Positions 7,005 through 12,677 of a stretch of 12,677 bases of DNA are shown here, piece after piece. Positions within the stretch are counted from its first letter, which is position 1. Each line of letters begins with the position of its first letter. Location of the stretch: assembly GCA_017958015.1 (NCBI GenBank), contig JAGDDM010000171.1, positions 1 through 12,677 of the forward strand. Reading direction: 5' to 3'. Source of the DNA: Abditibacteriota bacterium (GTDB taxonomy: Bacteria > Armatimonadota > UBA5829). Both the position numbers and the translations under genes were made by a program. The notes under the pieces are model-generated. The model was not told where the DNA came from and made no database searches. It was given only the letters and a program-made list of their open reading frames with translations.

Positions 7005-8489
7005 ATGAACGAAAAAAACAATTCGCAGACACAGCTCAATAAGTTCGCGAAAACGATAGCGGTGTGGCTTTTGGCCACTCTCTTCGCCTACGCGCTCCAC
7101 ATGTCGGATTTACGCTACGAGAACATCCTCATGGTCTACGTGGTGGGCATCGTGGTGGTTATCCTTGAGACGAGAACCTACCTGTGGAGTATTTTCGCCG
7201 CGGCTCTCTTTGTTTTCACCGCCAACTACCTCTTTATCCCGCCGGTGCGGCATTTCAATCTGAGCGAGCCCAACTACTGCATATCCTCCTCCATCTTCGT
7301 GATTGTGGCCATTATCGTCAACGTGCTTATGTACCGGCTGAACGAGATGGTGCGCATATCCCGGGAGAAGGCGGCCATAACCGCCAAGATGTACAAAATA
7401 TCCGGCGGATTTTTGAATCTCTCCACCACCGCCCAGATTATAAGTTACAGCGAAAAAGTTTTGGCGGATATCACCGGCAGGCATGTGAGGGTTTTGACGG
7501 CGAAGCAAATAGCCCCCTCCAAGAACAAGGCCCTGAAGTACTGCTTCAACAACTCCATGGCCTGCGGTTTCGGCGAGACCATGTTTCCGGAGGACGATTT
7601 CAAATATCTGCCCGTCAAAAACGACAGCCGCACCATAGGCGTGGTGAAGATTGCCATGGACAAAGGCGATCTCGCCGAGGAGACCCGGGCGGTTACGGAG
7701 ACGGTTCTCTCGCAGGTGGACATGGCTCTCGAGCGGGATATGCTCAATATTTCCGAAGAGGAAAACAAGGTGGGTCTGGAGCGGGAAAAACTCCGGAGCA
7801 ACCTCCTGCGCAGTTTCTCCAACGACCTGCGCAGTCCTCTCACGGACATCGCCGGAGCCCTCACCTCCATCGAAAGCAAATACGAAGAGTCCACCGAGGA
7901 TAGGATTCGGGCCGTGCTGCGGGAGACCGCCAGAGACGCCAGAAGAATCGTCACCATGCTGGAGAACCTTTTGAAGCTGACGAAAATCCGCCGGGGCGAG
8001 CTCAACATCGTGATGAAAGAGGAGTCCGCCAACGAAATTATGGCGGAGGCCGCGGAACGGGCGGCAAAGCGAAAGGGCGGCAGAACCCTGTCGGTGCGCA
8101 AATGCGACGGCAGCCTTACGGCGCAAGCGGATAAGCGGCTGGCGGTTCAGGCCATCGGCGCGCTTTTGGACCACATCTTCGAGCATTCTCCCGCCGACAA
8201 CAACGTGATTCTCTCCGCGGCGCGGGACAAAAACAGAGTGGTTTTCGAGGTCACCGACGACAAAACCGAGGTTTTCGACAAAAACGATACGGGCCTGCGG
8301 ATGACCGTGGCCAGAGCCATTGCCGAGGCCCACAACGGCTCGATTTCCGGCGAGATGAATCTCACCGGCGGCGTTACCGTCAAGATTGCCTTCAGAGCGG
8401 GCGAGGGCGGCAAGGCCGGAATAGTGATAGATAACTACATGCCCGAGAACGTCAAAAAGGCGGATTTCGACGATCCCGAAGAAGGATAA
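7005..8489 (+). CDS. KdpD-like DUF4118 membrane protein, predicted pseudo-histidine kinase
   Basis: A 494-residue protein matching the C-terminal half of the KdpD potassium sensor, without its cytoplasmic N-terminal KdpD and Usp domains. It has four membrane helices (about 17-31, 40-54, 59-75, 92-110; DUF4118), a GAF-like region (about 137-245), a HisKA-like region (about 255-330) and an HATPase-like region (about 375-465). Every catalytic motif is damaged: the H-box reads FSNDLRSPLT (271-280), with Asn273 for the phospho-histidine; the N-box asparagine is His390; G1 reads DDKTE (418-422) for DxGxG; G2 reads DTGLRM (428-433) for GTGLGL; and the ATP-lid between G1 and G2 is almost absent. No response regulator gene is adjacent. 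The frame is intact and the gene follows trkH by 1 base, so a non-catalytic role, such as sensing and binding to Trk proteins, is more likely than decay. Confidence 0.88.
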   Translation: MNEKNNSQTQLNKFAKTIAVWLLATLFAYALHMSDLRYENILMVYVVGIVVVILETRTYLWSIFAAALFVFTANYLFIPPVRHFNLSEPNYCISSSIFVIVAIIVNVLMYRLNEMVRISREKAAITAKMYKISGGFLNLSTTAQIISYSEKVLADITGRHVRVLTAKQIAPSKNKALKYCFNNSMACGFGETMFPEDDFKYLPVKNDSRTIGVVKIAMDKGDLAEETRAVTETVLSQVDMALERDMLNISEEENKVGLEREKLRSNLLRSFSNDLRSPLTDIAGALTSIESKYEESTEDRIRAVLRETARDARRIVTMLENLLKLTKIRRGELNIVMKEESANEIMAEAAERAAKRKGGRTLSVRKCDGSLTAQADKRLAVQAIGALLDHIFEHSPADNNVILSAARDKNRVVFEVTDDKTEVFDKNDTGLRMTVARAIAEAHNGSISGEMNLTGGVTVKIAFRAGEGGKAGIVIDNYMPENVKKADFDDPEEG

Positions 8490-8501
8490 ATCCGAAGGGA
8501 C

Positions 8502-8531
8502 TTGCAAAATTTCGGGCCTATATGTTATAAT
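8502..8531 (+). promoter_or_regulatory. Extended -10 promoter for the rpmH operon
   Basis: TTGCAA (8502-8507) and a perfect TATAAT (8526-8531) are 18 bases apart, and TG at 8523-8524 forms an extended -10 (TGTTATAAT). Transcription should begin near 8538, shortly before rpmH. It shows that rpmH and the genes after it form a unit separate from the trk operon, although read-through from upstream is possible because no terminator is evident between them. Confidence 0.8.
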
Positions 8532-8554
8532 ATACGACGCAAGGGGGTGTTTAA

Positions 8555-8689
8555 ATGAAACGCACTTACCAACCGAAAAGAAGATCGCGCATGAGAGTGC
8601 ACGGCTTTTTCGCCAGAATGTCCTCCAAGGGCGGTCGCAACGTACTGAAGTCAAGGAGAGCCAAGGGTCGCCATAAACTTACGGTTTGA
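8555..8689 (+). CDS. rpmH: 50S ribosomal protein L34
   Basis: A 44-residue, strongly basic protein beginning MKRTYQPKRRSRMRVHGF and ending KGRHKLTV, the full-length L34 pattern. The conserved GFxARMxxKGGRxVLxxRRxKGR core is complete. L34 is a late-assembling component of the large ribosomal subunit that sits among 23S rRNA helices. The start has an AGGGGGTG ribosome site just upstream (8542-8549). It heads the conserved rpmH-rnpA-yidD-yidC cluster, which in many bacteria lies near the replication origin; no dnaA or DnaA-box cluster is visible within this window. Confidence 0.97.
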   Translation: MKRTYQPKRRSRMRVHGFFARMSSKGGRNVLKSRRAKGRHKLTV

Positions 8690-8700
8690 CCTTCGCGGTG

Positions 8701-8721
8701 CGCACCCGACACTCGGGTGCG
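8701..8721 (+). other. Strong hairpin between rpmH and rnpA
   Basis: CGCACCCGA (8701-8709) and TCGGGTGCG (8713-8721) make a perfect 9-bp stem with a 3-base loop, 11 bases after the rpmH stop. There is no T-run after it (GTAACCTTGA follows), so it is not a standard terminator. It could slow transcription, protect the rpmH mRNA end, or be an RNase processing site that makes L34 more abundant than the RNase P protein. These roles are inferred. Confidence 0.6.
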
Positions 8722-8760
8722 TAACCTTGACTTTACCCGATCAGTAAACAAAAACGCAGC

Positions 8761-9096
8761 GTGAACAGGCTGAGAAAAAACTCCGGCTTCAAACGAGTCT
8801 ACGCAAAAGGCAGGTCGTGCCCCGATCGGCTTGCCGTTTTGTGCTACCTGCCTACCGGGGAGGACGACACGAAAGTGGGCTTCTCCGTCAGCAAAAAGAT
8901 AGGCTGCGCCGTTGTCCGCAACAAAACAAAGCGGCGCATGCGGGAAATAGTCAGAGCCATATCCGGGGATATAAAGCCCGGATACGACATCGTGATTATC
9001 GCCCGCAAGAGAACGGCGGAAGCGGAGTTTTCGGATATGTCCCGGGGAATACGGAATCTTTTCCGCAGGGCCGATTTGCTATGTTCGCGAAAATAG
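8761..9096 (+). CDS. rnpA: Ribonuclease P protein component
   Basis: A 111-residue basic protein (C5) that assists the RNase P RNA in trimming tRNA 5' leaders. The signature RNR motif appears as RNKTKRRMRE (53-62), and the N-terminal NRLRKNSGFKRVYAKG (2-17) and central KVGFSVSKKIG (38-48) are typical. The start is taken as GTG at 8761. It has no recognisable Shine-Dalgarno, and the frame stays open back to 8731 without an ATG, GTG or TTG, so GTG is the best standard start. The 3' end overlaps yidD by 16 bases in another frame, a common arrangement in this cluster. Confidence 0.94.
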   Translation: MNRLRKNSGFKRVYAKGRSCPDRLAVLCYLPTGEDDTKVGFSVSKKIGCAVVRNKTKRRMREIVRAISGDIKPGYDIVIIARKRTAEAEFSDMSRGIRNLFRRADLLCSRK

Positions 9097-9296
9097 CGGT
9101 TTTCCTCATAAGGAGAGTATATCAACGCGCATCGCGCAGGTTTTGGGGCAGAACCTGCCGTTTCAACCCCACATGTTCCGAGTACACGGCCCAGGCCATA
9201 GAAAAGTACGGGTTCATAAAGGGGTGCGCTCTGGGAGCCTGGCGCATTTTGCGCTGCAATCCCTGGGCAAGCGGCGGCGACGACCCCGTGCCGTAG
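9081..9296 (+). CDS. yidD: Membrane protein insertion efficiency factor YidD
   Basis: A 71-residue protein of the YidD family, a small inner-membrane-associated factor that helps YidC insert membrane proteins. The family signature CRFNPTCSEYT (26-36) is intact, followed by the conserved GFIKGCALGAWRILRCNPW (44-62) and the GGDDPVP end (65-71). The N-terminal helix (1-15) is amphipathic. Its ATG lies inside the end of rnpA, with a 16-base overlap, so translation is probably coupled to rnpA. The product and its place directly before yidC agree. Confidence 0.96.
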   Translation: MFAKIAVFLIRRVYQRASRRFWGRTCRFNPTCSEYTAQAIEKYGFIKGCALGAWRILRCNPWASGGDDPVP

Positions 9297-9315
9297 GTGC
9301 GCGTATCGTTTTGTT

Positions 9316-10584
9316 ATGAAAAACGCGAAAATCTTCATCATCATCGCGGCGATTGCCGCCCTTTTCACCGTTTCCGTTCCTTCCTTCGCCGCCAAAGTCG
9401 ACGAGGACCTCAAGGCGGCAGCCAAAATAGTCGCCAAGGGCGACGCCGCCAAGAGTAGCGAGGAGAAGAACGAGTACTACAAAGACGCCGTGGGCAAGTA
9501 CGGCAAGATTATGCGGGCCCACAAGAAGAGCGTGGCGGGTCTCGAGGCCAAGTTCGCTCTTTCGGAAGTGTACGAAAAGTACACCGGCGACAAGAATCAT
9601 CTCCAGCGGTCTTACGACAACTACAAACAGATAGAGAACCTCTACTACGGCGTCTCCGACGCCCAGCTCAAGGAGACTTTCTCCGACGACGAAGTGGCCC
9701 GGGTTCGGAAAATCGTCAGCGAAACCGAAAAGCGCAAGGCCGCGGTGGCCGTTAAGATTGACGAGAAGAACAGAGGAAACATTCTCTATCGGATTATGGA
9801 CACCTTCGTTCAGCTCACCGGCGCCAAACCCGCTTTCAGCTACTGGTTCGCCATCGTGCTGGTTACGGTGTTCGTTAAGATTGTCATAAGCCCCCTCACC
9901 AAAGCCCAGTTCAAGACCATGAAGCAGATGCAGGAGATTTCCCCTCTGCTCAAGGAAGTCCAGAAAAAGTACGAGGGCGACCAGCAGGCCATCGGCGAAA
10001 AGACGATGGAGCTCTATAAGAAGTACAACATCAACCCCTTCGCCAGCTGCCTTCCCATTCTGATTCAGATGCCCATCCTGTGGGTGCTTTACTATATGAT
10101 AAAGTGCTACGAGATGCAGTTCGAGAAGGGCACCTTCCTGTGGATAGGCTCCGCCATGTCCCACGCGTCCGGCTTCCTGGCTCCCATGATGGAGGGAACC
10201 AGAGTTTGGTTCAGCGCCAAGAACCTTGCGGAACCGGACCTTATTCTGGTTGTTCTCTACCTCATAAGTATGTACGTTTCCACCAAGATGTCCGCGGTGG
10301 ATCCCACTCAGGCGGATCAGCAGAAGATGATGTCGGTGCTCATGCCCATCATGTTCGCCTTCATCTTCATCGGATTCCCCGCCGCCTTCCTGCTTTACTG
10401 GCTCATTTTCAACGTACTTAATACCGTTCAGCAGTATTACATCATTAACGGCGGAACGAAGATAGATCCCAAGAGCGCCGAAGCCGCCGCCGTCATAAAC
10501 GCTCCCCTCGAAGGCGACAAAGACAAGGGCGAGAACAAAAAAGACGGCAAGAACAAGAACGGCAAAAACGGCAAGAAGAAATAA
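9316..10584 (+). CDS. yidC: Membrane protein insertase YidC with a helical, TPR-like N-terminal domain
   Basis: A 422-residue YidC/Oxa1 insertase. Residues 1-26 are a signal sequence. Residues 27 to about 115 are a helical, charged, TPR-like segment (paired helices such as the one starting YYKDAVGKYGKIM at 54) and 116-150 a linker, in place of the beta-sandwich P1 domain of Gram-negative YidC and absent from Gram-positive YidC. The conserved five-helix core follows: about 174-196 (FVKIVISPLT), 245-263, 305-322, 339-352 and 354-372. The positive residue of the hydrophilic groove is Lys188 where Arg is usual. The cytoplasmic coiled-coil loop (197-240) is intact. The tail (398-422) is Lys/Asn/Gly-rich, as in ribosome-binding YidC/Oxa1 forms. 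No Shine-Dalgarno is seen; the gap after yidD is 19 bases. The core assignment is firm; the TPR call is from pattern only. Confidence 0.95.
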   Translation: MKNAKIFIIIAAIAALFTVSVPSFAAKVDEDLKAAAKIVAKGDAAKSSEEKNEYYKDAVGKYGKIMRAHKKSVAGLEAKFALSEVYEKYTGDKNHLQRSYDNYKQIENLYYGVSDAQLKETFSDDEVARVRKIVSETEKRKAAVAVKIDEKNRGNILYRIMDTFVQLTGAKPAFSYWFAIVLVTVFVKIVISPLTKAQFKTMKQMQEISPLLKEVQKKYEGDQQAIGEKTMELYKKYNINPFASCLPILIQMPILWVLYYMIKCYEMQFEKGTFLWIGSAMSHASGFLAPMMEGTRVWFSAKNLAEPDLILVVLYLISMYVSTKMSAVDPTQADQQKMMSVLMPIMFAFIFIGFPAAFLLYWLIFNVLNTVQQYYIINGGTKIDPKSAEAAAVINAPLEGDKDKGENKKDGKNKNGKNGKKK

Positions 10585-10588
10585 TATC

Positions 10589-10593
10589 GGAGG
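10589..10593 (+). promoter_or_regulatory. Ribosome binding site of jag/khpB
   Basis: GGAGG lies 5 bases before the ATG at 10599. It is one of the few strong Shine-Dalgarno sites inside this operon, suggesting independent and efficient initiation of the RNA-binding protein. Confidence 0.7.
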
Positions 10594-10598
10594 AAAAC

Positions 10599-11252
10599 AT
10601 GGAAAAGATTGAAGCAACGGGCAGAACCCTTGAAGAAGCCATAGCCGTGGCGGCCCACAATTTGGGCGTCGGCGAGGACGGCATCGAATACGAAGTCGTT
10701 GAGGAAGGCGCCAAGGGATTTCTCGGCATGGGCCAGCAGCCCACTCTCATCAACGCCTGGATTAAGGAAGAAGAGGCCGCGGAGACCGCTCCCGCCGCTT
10801 CCGACGCCACCCACACCGAGGCCGTGTGCAACCTCCTGACGGAGATTCTCACCGCTATGGGTATGAACGTGGAATGCGAAATCACCGAGGACAACGAGGA
10901 AGAAATCGACGTCAGCGTCAGCGGCGAGGACACCGCTCTTCTAATCGGCAAGCAGGGTACCACCCTTGAGGCTCTCCAGTATCTGGTGAGCATCGCCGTG
11001 AACCGCAACCGCTCCTCCCGGAGAGTCATCATCGACGCCGGCGGATACAAGAAAAAGCACAACGACTCCCTTATCGCCGCGGCGAAAAAGTACGCGGACA
11101 GAGTCAAGGAATACGGTCAGGAAGCCGAACTCGCTCCCCAGCCCGCCAGAGACAGAAGAGTCATCCACATGGCTCTCGCCGACGACCCGGACGTTTACAC
11201 TTACAGCGAGGGCGTGGGCAGAGACCGCCACGTGGTCATCTCCCCCAAGTAA
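10599..11252 (+). CDS. khpB: RNA-binding protein KhpB (Jag/EloR)
   Basis: A 217-residue cytoplasmic RNA-binding protein with the three domains of the Jag family: Jag_N (1 to about 52, with KGFLGMG at 39-45), a KH domain (about 73-150, GxxG loop GKQG at 117-120), and an R3H domain (about 160-217, with R186 and H190 of RxxxH). An acidic, Ala-rich linker (56-72) joins the first two; it is short compared with many Firmicutes homologues. In pneumococci and other bacteria KhpB works with KhpA in RNA binding and control of cell elongation. The position after yidC is the conserved one. The stop codon is immediately followed by the mnmE ATG, with no gap. Confidence 0.94.
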   Translation: MEKIEATGRTLEEAIAVAAHNLGVGEDGIEYEVVEEGAKGFLGMGQQPTLINAWIKEEEAAETAPAASDATHTEAVCNLLTEILTAMGMNVECEITEDNEEEIDVSVSGEDTALLIGKQGTTLEALQYLVSIAVNRNRSSRRVIIDAGGYKKKHNDSLIAAAKKYADRVKEYGQEAELAPQPARDRRVIHMALADDPDVYTYSEGVGRDRHVVISPK

Positions 11253-12599
11253 ATGAATACAACCGACACAATTGCCGCCGTCTCCACCCCCACGGGTACC
11301 GGCGGCATCGGTGTAATAAGAATATCGGGACCGGAGGCGTTTGACGTCTGCGGTCGCCTTTTTTCCCGGGACGTAAAGTCCATGGAGGCCAACACCTGCG
11401 CCTTCGGGAAGATAGCCGCCGAGGACGGCTCCGTATTGGACGAAGTCGTGGTTACCGTCTTTAGGGCGCCCCACAGCTACACCGGCGACGACACCGCGGA
11501 AATAAGCTGCCACGGCGGCATGGCCGTAACGAGAGCGGTTTTGGAACGGGTTCTCGAATGCGGCGCCAGAATGGCGGAGGGCGGAGAGTTCACCTATCGA
11601 GCCTTCCTTGCCGGGAAAATGGACCTGGCGGAGGCGGAGGCGGTGAACGACCTCATCAAGGCCCGCACCGAGGCGGCGGCGAAAATAGCCCTGAGTCAGA
11701 TGGAGGGCTCCCTTTCCCGGGCGCTTTTGCCCGTTCGGGACGCCCTCACCGGAATCCTCGCCCGAATCGAGGCCTGTATCGACTTTCCGGAGGACGTGCC
11801 GGAGCCGCCGAGGGAGGAACTTCGGACCGAGATTGAGACCGCTTTGAAGTCCCTCACGGATTTGGCCGCCACCTTCGACGGCGCCAGACTTTACAGAGAG
11901 GGTCTGCGGGTCGTCATAACCGGCAGAGTGAACACCGGCAAGTCATCCCTGCTGAACGCTCTTTTGCGCTCTGACAGAGCCATCGTCACGGACATCGAGG
12001 GCACCACAAGGGATGTGATAGAGGAATCCTTCACGGTGAAGGGGCTGCCGGTGGTGGCCGTTGACACCGCCGGTCTCCGGGAGACCGAGGACAAGGTGGA
12101 GCGCATGGGCATCGACCTCACCCGCAAAGCTCTGGAGAAGGCGGACATTATTCTTTTCGTGCTGGACGGCAGCCGAGAGGTTACCCCGGAGGAGCGGGCG
12201 GAGATAGAGTCCCTTCGGGACAAAAAAGTTATTTTGGCGGTGAACAAGATTGATTTGAATCCGGCGGCGGAAGGGGACTTCGATCTGCCCGCGGTGAGAT
12301 TAAGCGCCGAAACCGGAGAGGGCGTCGAGGATTTGCGGAATATGATTTTCGACCTTGCCGGAGCGGCGGAGATTGCCCCCGGCAGCGCGGCGGTGGCGAA
12401 CCTGCGCCACAAAAACGCTTTGAAAGGGGCGGCGGAGTCCCTTGAAAACGCTTCGGAGACTTTGAGGTCGGATGTGCCCCTTGATTTGATTTCCGCCGAT
12501 GTTCGGGAAGCCCTTTCGCAAACGGGGCTCATTCTTGGGGACGCCTGCGGCGAGGATTTGCTGGAGCGGATTTTTTCCGATTTCTGCATCGGGAAATAG
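11253..12599 (+). CDS. mnmE: tRNA U34 modification GTPase MnmE
   Basis: A 448-residue enzyme (E. coli 454) that with MnmG installs the aminomethyl or carboxymethylaminomethyl group on wobble uridine 34 of certain tRNAs. The N-terminal formyl-tetrahydrofolate domain (1 to about 118) starts with the typical DTIAAVSTPTGTGGIGVIRISG. The G domain inserted in the helical domain (about 218-370) has GRVNTGKS (224-231), GTTRD (250-254), DTAGLR (271-276) and NKID (331-334). The protein ends FCIGK (444-448), the catalytic C-x-G-K motif. Asn227 is the residue family studies connect to potassium-dependent dimerisation. The ATG abuts the khpB stop and has no Shine-Dalgarno of its own, so coupling is likely. 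mnmG is not in the window. It is the last gene of the operon. Confidence 0.98.
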   Translation: MNTTDTIAAVSTPTGTGGIGVIRISGPEAFDVCGRLFSRDVKSMEANTCAFGKIAAEDGSVLDEVVVTVFRAPHSYTGDDTAEISCHGGMAVTRAVLERVLECGARMAEGGEFTYRAFLAGKMDLAEAEAVNDLIKARTEAAAKIALSQMEGSLSRALLPVRDALTGILARIEACIDFPEDVPEPPREELRTEIETALKSLTDLAATFDGARLYREGLRVVITGRVNTGKSSLLNALLRSDRAIVTDIEGTTRDVIEESFTVKGLPVVAVDTAGLRETEDKVERMGIDLTRKALEKADIILFVLDGSREVTPEERAEIESLRDKKVILAVNKIDLNPAAEGDFDLPAVRLSAETGEGVEDLRNMIFDLAGAAEIAPGSAAVANLRHKNALKGAAESLENASETLRSDVPLDLISADVREALSQTGLILGDACGEDLLERIFSDFCIGK

Positions 12600-12601
12600 G
12601 G

Positions 12602-12624
12602 CGGAAAAAAATTCCGATTTTTTT
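12602..12624 (+). terminator. Weak intrinsic terminator after mnmE
   Basis: CGGAA (12602-12606), five A, TTCCG (12612-12616), one A, then seven T (12618-12624). It starts 3 bases after the mnmE stop. The stem is only 5 bp, though A-T pairing with the T-run may extend it, so termination may be partial. It is the natural end of the rpmH-mnmE operon. Confidence 0.55.
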
Positions 12625-12633
12625 CGAAACTTT

Positions 12634-12662
12634 TTGTGATTTTCGGGAACTTTGCCTATACG
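12634..12662 (+). promoter_or_regulatory. Possible promoter for the next gene
   Basis: TTGTGA (12634-12639) and TATACG (12657-12662) are 17 bases apart, each matching consensus at 4 of 6 positions. An ATG-AAA at 12672-12677 follows, which would leave almost no leader. The match is modest and the downstream gene is out of view, so this is tentative. Confidence 0.3.
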
Positions 12663-12677
12663 GTACACGTAATGAAA

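Noticed and set aside
8492..8515. CCGAA...TTCGG inverted repeat as a terminator of the trk operon
   Set aside because: The stem is only 5 bp with a 14-base loop and no T-run, and it overlaps the rpmH -35 box.
7110..8654. 514-codon open frame on the minus strand, opposite the KdpD-like gene and rpmH
   Set aside because: It has no recognisable domain, runs antisense to two clearly real genes, and is His/Gly/Val-rich as expected from the complement of GC-biased codons.
8490..8760. Replication origin or DnaA-box cluster near rpmH
   Set aside because: rpmH is often near oriC, but I see no cluster of TTATNCACA-type boxes here and dnaA is not present.
9214..10617. 467-codon open frame on the minus strand, opposite yidC
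   Set aside because: It is antisense to a certain yidC; the Leu/Val/Gly/His composition is a reverse-strand artefact.

Overview
The window (12,677 bp, GC-rich over most of its length) comes from a bacterial chromosome. It holds 16 protein-coding genes, two of them recognised only from short or partial sequence. I see no rRNA, tRNA, CRISPR array, insertion sequence or phage gene. The organism looks like an anaerobe, because it carries hydF, a maturase for [FeFe] hydrogenase. It also has a PEP-CTERM surface or exported protein, which implies an exosortase-type sorting system and so usually an outer membrane or complex envelope. Its YidC lacks the large beta-sandwich periplasmic domain usual in proteobacterial YidC. 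This mix fits an under-sampled diderm phylum (Armatimonadota-like or PVC/Lentisphaerota-like are my guesses). The phylum is inference only and was not tested.

Layout. (1) Positions 1-779, minus strand: a PEP-CTERM protein gene and, 5 bases after it, the first 15 codons of a second exported protein. This block is clearly AT-richer than the rest. (2) Positions 780-1047: a divergent intergenic region with two perfect inverted repeats and a strong sigma70-like promoter firing rightward. (3) Positions 1048-8489, plus strand: seven genes packed with 1-4 base overlaps or 1-3 base gaps. These are hydF, a secreted peptidase-MA-like/TPR protein, a TtcA-family tRNA thiolase, a two-subunit TrkA pair, TrkH, and a KdpD-like membrane protein. 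(4) Positions 8502-12599, plus strand: a second operon with its own extended -10 promoter, carrying the conserved rpmH-rnpA-yidD-yidC-jag(khpB)-mnmE order. A weak intrinsic terminator follows, then what may be the promoter and first codons of the next gene.

How the genes work together. TrkH is the potassium-translocating channel subunit and the two TrkA proteins would form its nucleotide-responsive gating ring. The KdpD-like protein at the end of that operon keeps the four-helix DUF4118 sensor but has lost the phospho-acceptor histidine (Asn instead), the N-box asparagine, the G1 glycines and the ATP lid. It is predicted to be a pseudokinase. HydF and MnmE belong to a GTPase class known to be activated by potassium, and both keep the P-loop asparagine linked to potassium binding. 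Co-transcription of hydF with a potassium importer is therefore suggestive. The second operon covers ribosome protein L34, RNase P protein, membrane-protein insertion (YidD, YidC), RNA binding (KhpB) and tRNA wobble modification (MnmE).

Most unusual points: the pseudokinase in the Trk operon; a YidC whose periplasmic N-terminal region looks like a small TPR-type helical domain; a peptidase-MA-like protein with HExxH changed to HKTVS at exact gluzincin spacing; and the seven-gene hydF-trk operon itself.
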